In this document: positions 1 to 7,083 of the stretch, piece by piece
Layout of the letters: every line of letters starts with the position of its first letter
Numbering within the stretch: the stretch's first letter is position 1
Assembly: GCA_904502185.1 (NCBI GenBank)
Contig: CAJGDX010000056.1
Span: forward strand, 1-14,146
DNA length: 14,146 nucleotides
Source: an uncultured Bacteroidaceae bacterium
Lineage (GTDB): Bacteria; Bacteroidota; Bacteroidia; Bacteroidales; Bacteroidaceae
Direction of reading: 5' to 3'
The notes under the pieces: model-generated
Seen by the model: the letters and a program-made list of their open reading frames with translations, nothing else
Database searches by the model: none
What the model was told of the DNA's origin: nothing
Made by a program: the position numbers and the translations under genes

Positions 1-1
1 C

Positions 2-145
2 AGTAGCGACAGCCGCAGCAATTCACGCTCATCGTTCGGCAGTGGCTCTTCACGAGGTTCAGGATTCTCAGGTGGCGGTTCACGCAGCGGAGGAGGTTCA
101 CGCAGCGGTGGCGGTTCACGTGGTGGTGGCGGCGGACGCAGATAA
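2..145 (+). CDS. C-terminal end of an unidentified protein with a Gly/Ser/Arg-rich tail (partial, 5' end outside window)
   Basis: An open frame runs from the window edge to a TAA at 143-145 and encodes 47 residues made almost entirely of Gly, Ser and Arg, including three GSR-type hexapeptide repeats and a run of Gly ending in two Arg. The reading frame is consistent with coding because the 18-bp DNA repeat units keep phase. No catalytic domain lies inside the window, so the function cannot be named. Such low-complexity basic tails occur on Bacteroidales envelope proteins and on RNA-binding proteins (RGG-like), and either is possible. It lies 63 nt upstream of the outer-membrane protein gene on the same strand with no terminator-like hairpin between them, so the two may be co-transcribed. 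Confidence 0.6.
   Translation, partial: SSDSRSNSRSSFGSGSSRGSGFSGGGSRSGGGSRSGGGSRGGGGGRR
77..130 (+). repeat. Three tandem 18-bp in-frame repeats
   Basis: Three consecutive 18-bp units (77-94, 95-112, 113-130) begin GGTTCACG. The first two differ only in the last six bases, and the third diverges in its middle. They encode the GSRSGG-like repeats of the partial gene product. Copy number may vary between strains by slippage. Confidence 0.8.
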
Positions 146-208
146 CCAGTCGCGCCCCACGAAAAAAGAGATTGACAATTCCATTTAATATCAAAAGTTC
201 ACAAGACT

Positions 209-1741
209 ATGAAAAGGTTTATAAACATATTTGCCCTACTGTTTGCAGCCGTTCAGCTGAACGCGCAAAGCACCTACGACGTAATCCCCATCTTCAACAG
301 CGACCTTACAGGAACAGCCCGTTTCGTAGGAATGGGTGGTGCCATGAGCGCATTGGGAGGCGACATTTCAGTAATGTCCACAAACCCTGCCGGAATAGGT
401 ATCTACCGCAGCAACGACTTCAACGCATCACTCTCGCTGGGAACACTCAACACCGACTCAGAATTCCTAGGTTCATCGTTGAGCAGAGACAACACACTTT
501 TCTCGTTCGACAACATAGGTGCAGTATTCTCAACAAACATTGACGATGGCTCTTTCAAATTTGCGAACATAGCCTTCAACTACAAGCGCCGCAACAACTT
601 CCGCAAAGACTTTGCCATGAACGGATGGTACACCGACGACAACGACCAGCCACTCTACTCGCAGCAGTTCCAGATTCAGAACCTCTACGACCAAAGTCTT
701 CCCAACCTTGGCGCAATCACCAGTGACTCCTATTATAATCCCCGTTACCCATGGTTGCCACTTTTGGCTGCCGATGCAGGCATAATAGACGAAACAGGTG
801 AAATAATGTATCTCCCTACAGATGCAACATTCTATTCGGAGGACAGAGGAGGAGTTGACCAGGTTGAAGGCAACCTCTCGTTCAACTTTAACGACCGTCT
901 GTACTTGGGAGTAACAATAGGAGCAATGTATGTTGATTGCGAACGTTTTTCGACATACGGCGAATACGACGACTTTGGAAACATATACATGCTTGAGAAT
1001 CGCCGCACGACTGAAGGTACAGGCTTCGACGTAAAGCTGGGTGCAATAGTACGTCCATTTGAATACTCACCCCTGCGTTTGGGATTGGCGTTCCATCTTC
1101 CCGCCTACTACACACTGACAGACTACACCAGTGCATACATGGCAGGCCCCGAAGATGCTTCGGGATACTACAAGGAGATGGCAACAAACTGGCCCGAAGC
1201 ATACGGCAGCGACTATATTGTCGACTACAATGTCAGTTCGCCCTGGCGCATGAACCTTAGTGCCGGATACACCTTTGCAAACATCCTTGCCCTTAATGCC
1301 GAATACGAGTTAGTAGATTACTCATCGGCTCACATGGAGTACACCGATGGCCCCGACATGGTTGACATGAACGATGAATTCGACAGCAACATGAAGACAT
1401 CGCACATACTGCGTGTAGGTGCAGAGGTCAAGCTCGACGACAATCTGAGCATGCGTTGCGGATACAACTACATTTCATCATGCTTCAACGACGATGCATG
1501 GAAGTACATTTCGCCCTATTCGGCATTGACAGCAACCGACTACACAAATACCAAGGACACCAATATATTCACATTGGGACTAGGTTACCGTGGTAAAAGC
1601 TTCTACTGCGACGCAGCATACCAGTGCATGCTGCAGGATGCCGACTTCTACACATACGTCGACCCGGAGGTTGCACTGCCCGCGACAAAAGTTTCTGAAT
1701 TCAGAAATAAGGTTATTCTCACTTTTGGAGTACGATTCTAA
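209..1741 (+). CDS. FadL/OmpP1/TodX-family outer-membrane transport protein (often labelled 'hemin receptor' in Bacteroidetes)
   Basis: This 510-residue protein starts with a Sec signal peptide (Lys-Arg start, hydrophobic core about residues 4-17, likely cleavage after Ala19 leaving an N-terminal Gln). No lipobox cysteine is present. The mature N-terminus carries the Gly-rich segment FVGMGGAMSALGGD and the NPAG motif at 59-62, typical of FadL-like proteins whose N-terminal hatch plugs the barrel. The rest is rich in alternating aromatic/polar strands, and the protein ends in Phe (VRF), the usual outer-membrane beta-barrel C-terminal signature. FadL-family members move hydrophobic molecules across the outer membrane. 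The 'hemin receptor' label used for Bacteroidetes members is inherited and not shown by this sequence. The ATG at 209 is chosen because it gives the signal peptide. No TAnnTTTG box is seen in the 63-nt gap upstream, so it may be read from the preceding gene. Confidence 0.85.
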   Translation: MKRFINIFALLFAAVQLNAQSTYDVIPIFNSDLTGTARFVGMGGAMSALGGDISVMSTNPAGIGIYRSNDFNASLSLGTLNTDSEFLGSSLSRDNTLFSFDNIGAVFSTNIDDGSFKFANIAFNYKRRNNFRKDFAMNGWYTDDNDQPLYSQQFQIQNLYDQSLPNLGAITSDSYYNPRYPWLPLLAADAGIIDETGEIMYLPTDATFYSEDRGGVDQVEGNLSFNFNDRLYLGVTIGAMYVDCERFSTYGEYDDFGNIYMLENRRTTEGTGFDVKLGAIVRPFEYSPLRLGLAFHLPAYYTLTDYTSAYMAGPEDASGYYKEMATNWPEAYGSDYIVDYNVSSPWRMNLSAGYTFANILALNAEYELVDYSSAHMEYTDGPDMVDMNDEFDSNMKTSHILRVGAEVKLDDNLSMRCGYNYISSCFNDDAWKYISPYSALTATDYTNTKDTNIFTLGLGYRGKSFYCDAAYQCMLQDADFYTYVDPEVALPATKVSEFRNKVILTFGVRF

Positions 1742-1760
1742 CTGAATCTTTACATAACAT

Positions 1761-1803
1761 ATTCAAAACGGCAACCGAAACAGTTTCGGTTTCCGTTTTG
1801 AAT
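1761..1803 (+). terminator. Long hairpin after the outer-membrane protein gene
   Basis: Two 20-nt arms (1761-1780 and 1784-1803) are complementary except for one internal mismatch and enclose a 3-nt loop. The hairpin starts 19 nt after the stop codon and probably ends transcription. There is no clean U-run after the stem, so strength is uncertain; it may also serve as an mRNA 3' stabiliser. Confidence 0.65.
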
Positions 1804-1903
1804 ATAAGCTGTGGCTCGTTTGCACTATCTTTTAATAAAATAGGCTGATGGCTATAAGTAGCTTGCACTATCTTTAAATAAGATAAGCTGCGGCTCGGGA
1901 TAA

Positions 1904-1923
1904 AAAATAAACGAGTTTATTTT
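1904..1923. repeat. 9-bp palindrome overlapping the -33 element
   Basis: AAAATAAAC (1904-1912) and GTTTATTTT (1915-1923) are perfect inverted arms around a 2-nt centre. The right arm runs into the TTTG of the putative -33 element, so a dimeric repressor or activator bound here would affect the promoter. This operator role is inferred from position only. Confidence 0.5.
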
Positions 1924-1951
1924 GTTCTCCACTCGCCTTGTCTTATCTTTG
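1921..1951 (+). promoter_or_regulatory. Bacteroidetes-type promoter for the aminotransferase gene
   Basis: TTTG at 1921-1924 and TATCTTTG at 1944-1951 are separated by 19 nt, matching the published Bacteroides consensus (-33 TTTG, -7 TAnnTTTG, spacing about 19-21). A transcript would start near 1958, giving a leader of only about 14 nt before the ATG at 1972. Confidence 0.75.
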
Positions 1952-1971
1952 CCAAAATAAAATTGAAAAAC

Positions 1972-3171
1972 ATGCCTAATTTATCGGAAAGAGCAATACA
2001 GATGCCATCGTCACCCATCAGACGATTGGCTCCATTAGCAAGCGAAGCAAAAGAACGCGGTATAAAAGTATACCATCTAAATATCGGTCAGCCCGACCTC
2101 GATTCACCGGAAATAGCACTCGAAGCAATAAAGAAATTCGATCAGAAGATACTTGAATACAGCCCCAGCGACGGGTTCCTGTCGTTGCGCGAAAAGCTTG
2201 TCGGCTACTACGACCAGTATCAAATAAAGCTGAAACCCGAAGATATAATTGTAACTTCAGGTGGCTCCGAAGCTGTACTTTTCGCTTTTATGTCATGCTT
2301 GAACCCCGGCGACGAGATTATTGTCCCCGAACCCGCATATGCCAACTACATGGCATTTGCAATATCAGCCGGTGCAGTTATACGCCCCATACGTTCCACC
2401 ATTGAGGAGTCGTTTGCACTACCCCCAATCGAGAATTTCGAAAAACTCATAAACGAGCGCACACGAGGAATACTCATCTGCAACCCCAACAACCCCACCG
2501 GCTATCTCTACACCCGCACCGAGATGAACAGCATACGCGACCTTGTGAAAAAGCACAACCTCTTCCTTTTCTCCGACGAGGTTTACCGCGAATTCATCTA
2601 CACAGGCTCGCCCTACATTTCAGCCTGTCACCTCGAAGGAATCGAAGAGAATGTTGTACTCATCGACTCTGTATCAAAAAGATACTCAGAATGTGGTATT
2701 CGCATAGGCGCACTCATCACCAAGAACAAAGCCCTGCGCGAGGCTGTGATGAAGTTCTGCCAGGCACGACTGAGCCCTCCCCTGTTGGGACAGGTGGTAG
2801 CCGAAGCATCAATAGAGGCTCCACGCTCATACGCTATAAACACATACGAAAAATACATAGAACGTCGCAACTGCCTTATCGACGAACTTAACAAGTTGCC
2901 GGGAGTATACTCACCCATCCCCATGGGCGCATTCTACACTGTGGCACGACTCCCCATCGACGACAGCGACAAATTCTGTGAATGGTGTCTGTCGGAATTC
3001 CAGTACGAAGGCGAAACAGTGATGCTGGCACCCGCATCGGGATTCTACTCCGAAAAAGGTCATGGAGAGAATGAGGTCAGAATCGCTTACGTCCTCGACA
3101 AGGCTCAACTGAAAAGAGCAATCTTTATACTGGGAAAAGCACTCGAACAATATCCCGGAAGAAAAGTCTGA
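1972..3171 (+). CDS. Pyridoxal-phosphate-dependent aminotransferase, class I/II (aspartate aminotransferase-like)
   Basis: The product has 399 residues, a normal length for fold-type I aminotransferases. Counting from the ATG at 1972, visible motifs are NPNNPTG (171-177), the PLP pyridine-binding Asp202 in SDEVYREF, the Schiff-base Lys236 in SVSKRYSECGIRIG, the phosphate-contacting Arg244, and Arg370 in ENEVRIAYVL, which corresponds to the substrate carboxylate-binding Arg. The enzyme therefore transfers amino groups between an amino acid and a 2-oxo acid in the cytoplasm; the exact substrate (aspartate, aromatic or other) cannot be read from the sequence. A TTG at 1963 would add three residues, but the ATG is preferred. 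The gene has its own promoter (1921-1951) and terminator (3177-3226), so it looks monocistronic and is probably unrelated to the hydrogenase maturation genes downstream. Confidence 0.9.
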   Translation: MPNLSERAIQMPSSPIRRLAPLASEAKERGIKVYHLNIGQPDLDSPEIALEAIKKFDQKILEYSPSDGFLSLREKLVGYYDQYQIKLKPEDIIVTSGGSEAVLFAFMSCLNPGDEIIVPEPAYANYMAFAISAGAVIRPIRSTIEESFALPPIENFEKLINERTRGILICNPNNPTGYLYTRTEMNSIRDLVKKHNLFLFSDEVYREFIYTGSPYISACHLEGIEENVVLIDSVSKRYSECGIRIGALITKNKALREAVMKFCQARLSPPLLGQVVAEASIEAPRSYAINTYEKYIERRNCLIDELNKLPGVYSPIPMGAFYTVARLPIDDSDKFCEWCLSEFQYEGETVMLAPASGFYSEKGHGENEVRIAYVLDKAQLKRAIFILGKALEQYPGRKV

Positions 3172-3176
3172 AACAG

Positions 3177-3226
3177 ATAACTATTGCACCCTCAAAGTCT
3201 TTCGATTTTGAGGGTGCAATAGTTAT
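3177..3226 (+). terminator. Perfect 20-bp hairpin terminator
   Basis: Arms 3177-3196 and 3207-3226 are fully complementary across 20 bp with a 10-nt loop, starting 5 nt after the aminotransferase stop. The stem is long and its distal end is AU-rich. It separates the aminotransferase gene from the hyd run, although no U-run follows the stem. Confidence 0.75.
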
Positions 3227-3313
3227 AAACAGCCTGAAATTTTCTATGTAAAAATTCCATACACAAAAGAATTATTAACGCGTATCATATATCCACATTA
3301 TCCAAAAAATTAC

Positions 3314-3321
3314 TATTTTTG
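3314..3321 (+). promoter_or_regulatory. -7 box for the hydE-hydG-hydF-addA-addB run
   Basis: TATTTTTG matches the Bacteroidetes -7 consensus TAnnTTTG and lies 48 nt before the hydE ATG. No TTTG is found 19-21 nt upstream, so the -33 element is weak or absent, which could indicate activator-dependent transcription. It is the only -7 box noted between the upstream terminator and hydE. Confidence 0.55.
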
Positions 3322-3369
3322 CATTATTGACAGGAATAGGAATATCAAACAGTCCGACAATCATCAATA

Positions 3370-4428
3370 ATGGAGAAAAGCGATAACAGAGAAGCCATTG
3401 CCAAGCTTGCGGGGCAGCAGAAATTGCAACGCCACGAATGGCGCGCACTGCTTACACAGCTCGACAAAGAAGAGCAAGAGCAACTGCGCAGGCAGGCTGT
3501 AGCTACTGCCACTTCGAAGTTCGGACAGGGCATCTACATTCGCGGACTGATAGAGATAAGCTCATACTGTCGCAACAACTGCTACTACTGCGGACTGCGA
3601 TGCAGCAACAACAACGCCCATCGTTACCGCCTCACCCGCGAGGAGATACTCGACACTTGCAGACGAGGAGCAGAAATAGGTTTCAATACATTTGTACTGC
3701 AAGGTGGCGAAGACCCCGGACAGAGCGACGAATGGATAGCCGAGACAGTGCGCGCCATCCACGACCTCTACCCCGACAAGGCAATAACCCTGTCCGTAGG
3801 CGAACGCAGCGACGAAGCCTATCGCACATTCCGCCGGGCAGGAGCCACAAGATACCTTCTGCGTCACGAGACACGTAACGATGCCCACTACTCACTGCTT
3901 CACCCAGCAAACATGAGTGGCAGCAACCGACGCAAGTGCCTCGACACGCTCAAGCGCGAAGGCTACCAGACCGGGGCAGGCATGATGATAGGTTCACCCG
4001 GACAAACTACAGAACAGATCATCGACGACCTTGAATACCTCGACGAGCTTCGCCCCGAAATGATAGGCATAGGGCCTTTCATTCCGGCAACAGGTACCCC
4101 GTTTGCCAATGAGCCGGCAGGCAGTGTTACAACAACCATAAACATAATATCCCTGCTGCGTCTGCGACACCCCGATGCACTCATCCCGGCGACAACCGCC
4201 CTTGCAACCCTGCACCCCGAAGGCCGGAAGCTCGCCATACAAGCAGGTGCAAATGTGGTAATGCCCAACCTGACACCCTCAACAGTACGCAGCAAATACG
4301 CAATATACAACAACAAAGCCTCCACCGGATGCGAATCGGCCGAAGAGATAGAAAAACTAGAAAAAGAGCTTAACAGCATCGGTTACCACATAAATTACAG
4401 CAGAGGCGACCATAAACCAACTGAATAA
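3370..4428 (+). CDS. hydE: [FeFe] hydrogenase H-cluster radical SAM maturase HydE
   Basis: This 352-residue radical-SAM protein is close to the family's usual ~350 residues. The SAM-binding [4Fe-4S] cysteines are C67, C71 and C74 (CxxxCxxC) within SSYCRNNCYYCGLRC, the context seen in HydE proteins, followed by the YRLTREEIL segment and a long TIM-barrel domain. HydE works in the cytoplasm after HydG, acting on the HydG-derived organometallic Fe-cysteine complex to help build the 2Fe subcluster. The optional second cluster found in some HydE proteins near the C-terminus needs three Cys; only one candidate (C321) is visible here, so that site is probably missing, as in many homologues. Identity is strengthened by hydG and hydF directly downstream, with an 11-nt gap to hydG. 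The ATG at 3370 gives a full-length N-terminus. Confidence 0.93.
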   Translation: MEKSDNREAIAKLAGQQKLQRHEWRALLTQLDKEEQEQLRRQAVATATSKFGQGIYIRGLIEISSYCRNNCYYCGLRCSNNNAHRYRLTREEILDTCRRGAEIGFNTFVLQGGEDPGQSDEWIAETVRAIHDLYPDKAITLSVGERSDEAYRTFRRAGATRYLLRHETRNDAHYSLLHPANMSGSNRRKCLDTLKREGYQTGAGMMIGSPGQTTEQIIDDLEYLDELRPEMIGIGPFIPATGTPFANEPAGSVTTTINIISLLRLRHPDALIPATTALATLHPEGRKLAIQAGANVVMPNLTPSTVRSKYAIYNNKASTGCESAEEIEKLEKELNSIGYHINYSRGDHKPTE

Positions 4429-4439
4429 AAAAGAGAGAA

Positions 4440-4469
4440 ATGTATAATATAAAAATGTATAATATAAAA
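4440..4469 (+). repeat. 15-bp tandem duplication spanning the hydG start codon
   Basis: ATGTATAATATAAAA occurs twice without a gap (4440-4454 and 4455-4469). Both copies are in frame and each encodes MYNIK, giving two equivalent candidate start codons. No strong Shine-Dalgarno sequence precedes either; a weak GAGAGA lies just before the first. The copies are identical, so the duplication may be recent or slippage-prone. Confidence 0.9.
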
Positions 4470-5873
4470 TCGTCAAAAGCAGAAGAGTTCATCAGCGACA
4501 GCGAGATAAAAGCAACCATGGCATACGCCCATGAGAACCGCAACAACCGCGAACTCATAAAAGAGATACTCGAAAAGGCACGCAGCGGCAAAGGTATATC
4601 GCACCGCGAGGCAGCCATTCTCCTCGAGTGTGAACAACCCGACCTCATAGAAGAGATGTACGACCTTGCCCGCGACATTAAAAAGCGTTTCTATGGCAAC
4701 CGCATAGTCATGTTCGCACCGCTCTATTTGTCGAACCACTGCATCAACGGCTGTGTCTACTGCCCCTACCATGCAAAGAACAAGACTATCCGCCGCAAGA
4801 AGTTGACACAGGAAGAGATACGCGACGAGGTGATAGCTCTGCAGGACATGGGACACAAGCGTCTGGCACTTGAAGCCGGCGAACATCCCCTGCACAACCC
4901 CATCGAATACATACTCGAAAGCATCAAGAGCATATACAGCATCAAGCACAAGAACGGTGCCATCCGACGTGTAAACGTGAACATTGCAGCAACCACCGTA
5001 GAGAACTACCGTAAACTGCGCGATGCTGGCATTGGCACATACATACTCTTTCAGGAGACATACAACAAGGAGAACTATGAGGCACTTCACCCCAGTGGCC
5101 CCAAGAAGGACTATGCCTACCACACCGAGGCGATGGACAGAGCCATGCAAGGTGGAATCGACGACGTAGGCATAGGAGTGCTTTTCGGACTTGAAACCTA
5201 CCGCTACGACTTTATCGGACTGCTGATGCACGCCGAACACCTCGAAGCCACCTACGGCGTAGGCCCACACACCATCAGTGTACCACGCCTGTGCATGGCC
5301 GACGACATCGACACAGCAGACTTCAAGAACTGCGTCCCCGATGAAATATTCTACCGCATAGTGGCAATCATCAGAATAGCTGTGCCCTACACAGGAATGA
5401 TAATCTCCACACGCGAAAGTGCCAAAAGCCGCGAAAAAGTGCTTGAGCTTGGAATCTCCCAAATAAGCGGCGGCTCACGAACCAGTGTCGGAGGCTACGT
5501 ACAGGAAGAGAGCGAAGAGGAGAATTCAGCGCAATTCGACCTGTCCGACCGCCGCACCCTCGACGAAATAGTCAGTTGGCTGCTCGACCTCGACCACATT
5601 CCTAGTTTCTGCACAGCCTGCTACCGCGAGGGACGCACCGGCGACCGATTCATGTCGCTGCTGAAAAACGGACAGATAGCAAACTGCTGCCTGCCCAACG
5701 CCCTTCTTACACTGAAAGAGTATCTCAAGGACTACGCCTCACCCGCCACCCGTGAGAAAGGCGAAGCAATGATACGCCGCATGCTCACCACCATACCCAA
5801 CGAAAAGGCCCGCGCCACAGCCACAAAATACCTCGACGCAATAGAAGAGGGCAAACGCGACTTCAGATTCTAA
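4440..5873 (+). CDS. hydG: [FeFe] hydrogenase H-cluster radical SAM maturase HydG (tyrosine lyase)
   Basis: HydG cleaves tyrosine to p-cresol and dehydroglycine, and converts the latter into the CO and CN- ligands of the H-cluster. The product is 477 residues, close to characterised HydG proteins of about 470. The radical-SAM cysteines are C101, C105 and C108 (NHCINGCVYCPY). The C-terminal cluster that holds the labile Fe and makes the ligands is intact: C391, C394 and C417 fit CX2CX22C, with an adjacent C416. These two cluster sites together are diagnostic for HydG and distinguish it from the related thiazole enzyme ThiH. The first 15 bp including the ATG are repeated in tandem, so translation could instead begin at 4455, giving 472 residues. 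The gene sits between hydE and hydF with gaps of 11 and 13 nt. Confidence 0.95.
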   Translation: MYNIKMYNIKSSKAEEFISDSEIKATMAYAHENRNNRELIKEILEKARSGKGISHREAAILLECEQPDLIEEMYDLARDIKKRFYGNRIVMFAPLYLSNHCINGCVYCPYHAKNKTIRRKKLTQEEIRDEVIALQDMGHKRLALEAGEHPLHNPIEYILESIKSIYSIKHKNGAIRRVNVNIAATTVENYRKLRDAGIGTYILFQETYNKENYEALHPSGPKKDYAYHTEAMDRAMQGGIDDVGIGVLFGLETYRYDFIGLLMHAEHLEATYGVGPHTISVPRLCMADDIDTADFKNCVPDEIFYRIVAIIRIAVPYTGMIISTRESAKSREKVLELGISQISGGSRTSVGGYVQEESEEENSAQFDLSDRRTLDEIVSWLLDLDHIPSFCTACYREGRTGDRFMSLLKNGQIANCCLPNALLTLKEYLKDYASPATREKGEAMIRRMLTTIPNEKARATATKYLDAIEEGKRDFRF

Positions 5874-5886
5874 CAACCCCTGCAAC

Positions 5887-7071
5887 ATGAACCAAACAGC
5901 ACGCTCCGAACGCTACCACATAGGCATCTACGGTCGTCGCAATGCCGGAAAATCCTCACTGATAAACGCACTTGCAGGTCAGGAGGTCTCCATTGTATCC
6001 GACATTGCCGGCACTACCACCGACACAGTCTGGAAAAACATTGAACTGCCAGGCATAGGCGCAGCAGTACTTGCCGACACAGCCGGATATGACGACTGCG
6101 GCACACTGGGCGAAAAGCGCGTCAACAGCGCCCGTCAATCAACAGAGCGCATCGACCTTGCCCTGTTGCTTCTCGACGGCAGCAGCGACGATGCCACATA
6201 CGAAAAGGAGTGGTTGCAACGATTCGAAGTTCTTAACATTCCGGTCATCTGTCTGTTGGGAAAAATAGACACCTTGTCGGGCGACGACCTTAAAAGATGG
6301 GTAGAGTTGCTTCATAGAGAAATTCTGCCAATATCGTCACTGACCGGCGCAGGTATCGACACACTGCTCTGTCGCATGGCAGCAATATACAAAAGCGGCG
6401 ACAACATAAGCGACATAACCCACCGACTGGCAAACAACGGCGACACCGTAGTGCTTGTAATGCCCCAGGACAGCCAGGCACCACAGGGACGACTCATACA
6501 GCCACAGGTACAGACACTTCGGAATCTTCTCGACAAACAGTGCCTTGCAATGTGCTGCACACCCGAAAAGCTACCGACAATGCTCAGCAGCCTTGCTACC
6601 CCACCGGCACTTATAATCACCGACTCGCAGGTCTTTCCCGAAGTAGAAAAACTTGCGCCACGCGAGAGCAAACTCACCTCATTCTCGATACTGATGGCAC
6701 GCCACAAGGGAGACATCGAAGAGTTCCGCAAAGGAGCAGAAGCACTGCTTAACCTACCGGCAGATGGCCACATCCTGATAGCAGAAGCATGCAGCCACAT
6801 CCCACAGAACGAAGACATAGGACGTGTAAAACTGCCACGTCTCCTGCGCAAAAAACTCGGCGAAGCGATAAAGATTGAGATAGTTTCGGGCAACGATTTC
6901 CCCGACGATTTATCTCCCTACGACATTATAATCCATTGCGGAGCCTGCATGTTCACCCGTCGCCATGTGCTGTCCCGTGTACGCATGGCAAAGACACAAA
7001 ACATACCCATAACCAACTATGGCATTGCAATAGCCGCTCTCACAGGTATTTTAAAGAAAGTAGAAATCTAA
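5887..7071 (+). CDS. hydF: [FeFe] hydrogenase H-cluster maturation GTPase HydF
   Basis: HydF is the scaffold on which the 2Fe subcluster is assembled and from which it is delivered to the hydrogenase. The 394-residue product has an N-terminal TrmE/Era-like GTPase domain: P-loop GRRNAGKS (16-23), a switch I Thr region (GTTTD), DTAG (64-67), and an SSLTG G5 motif near 150-154. The C-terminal cluster-binding domain has the HydF signature CxHx45HCxxC: C302, H304, H350, C351 and C354. Length and domain order match the family. The G4 motif reads GKID (125-128) instead of NKxD, an unusual loss of the Asn that normally contacts guanine. The gene starts 13 nt after hydG and ends 12 nt before addA, consistent with one transcript. 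Confidence 0.93.
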   Translation: MNQTARSERYHIGIYGRRNAGKSSLINALAGQEVSIVSDIAGTTTDTVWKNIELPGIGAAVLADTAGYDDCGTLGEKRVNSARQSTERIDLALLLLDGSSDDATYEKEWLQRFEVLNIPVICLLGKIDTLSGDDLKRWVELLHREILPISSLTGAGIDTLLCRMAAIYKSGDNISDITHRLANNGDTVVLVMPQDSQAPQGRLIQPQVQTLRNLLDKQCLAMCCTPEKLPTMLSSLATPPALIITDSQVFPEVEKLAPRESKLTSFSILMARHKGDIEEFRKGAEALLNLPADGHILIAEACSHIPQNEDIGRVKLPRLLRKKLGEAIKIEIVSGNDFPDDLSPYDIIIHCGACMFTRRHVLSRVRMAKTQNIPITNYGIAIAALTGILKKVEI

Positions 7072-7083
7072 TTTCAGGAAATA

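Larger units (their letters stand above)
1804..1951 (+). repeat. Three degenerate tandem promoter-like units
   Basis: Two short blocks alternate three times. Block A is ATAAGCTGTGGCTCG at 1804-1818, with relatives at 1840-1854 (weaker) and 1883-1897. Block B is TTGCACTATCTTT at 1820-1832, repeated exactly at 1863-1875 and in a variant form at 1938-1950. Only the last copy of B is followed by G, completing the TAnnTTTG -7 box. The pattern suggests successive duplication of a promoter-bearing segment, with two decayed copies upstream of the working one. Confidence 0.7.

Noticed and set aside
172..543. 123-codon + strand frame overlapping the outer-membrane protein gene
   Set aside because: Arg/His/Gln-rich translation without motifs, out of frame with the well-supported FadL-like gene and its signal peptide.
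1761..1951. CRISPR array
   Set aside because: The repeats are degenerate, unevenly spaced (43 and 75 nt between the B blocks) and contain promoter elements; no cas genes are present.
1963..1971. TTG as start of the aminotransferase
   Set aside because: It adds only three residues, whereas an ATG at 1972 gives a normal N-terminus and fits the short leader from the promoter at 1944-1951.
4473..5462. 329-codon open frame on the minus strand opposite hydG
   Set aside because: Its product has an odd Cys/Val/Tyr-rich composition with no recognisable motif, and it lies wholly over a strongly supported gene. It is explained by codon use of hydG leaving few stops in the complementary frame.
6312..6893. 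193-codon minus-strand frame opposite hydF
   Set aside because: Ser/Arg-rich low-information translation overlapping the conserved HydF domains; a shadow frame.
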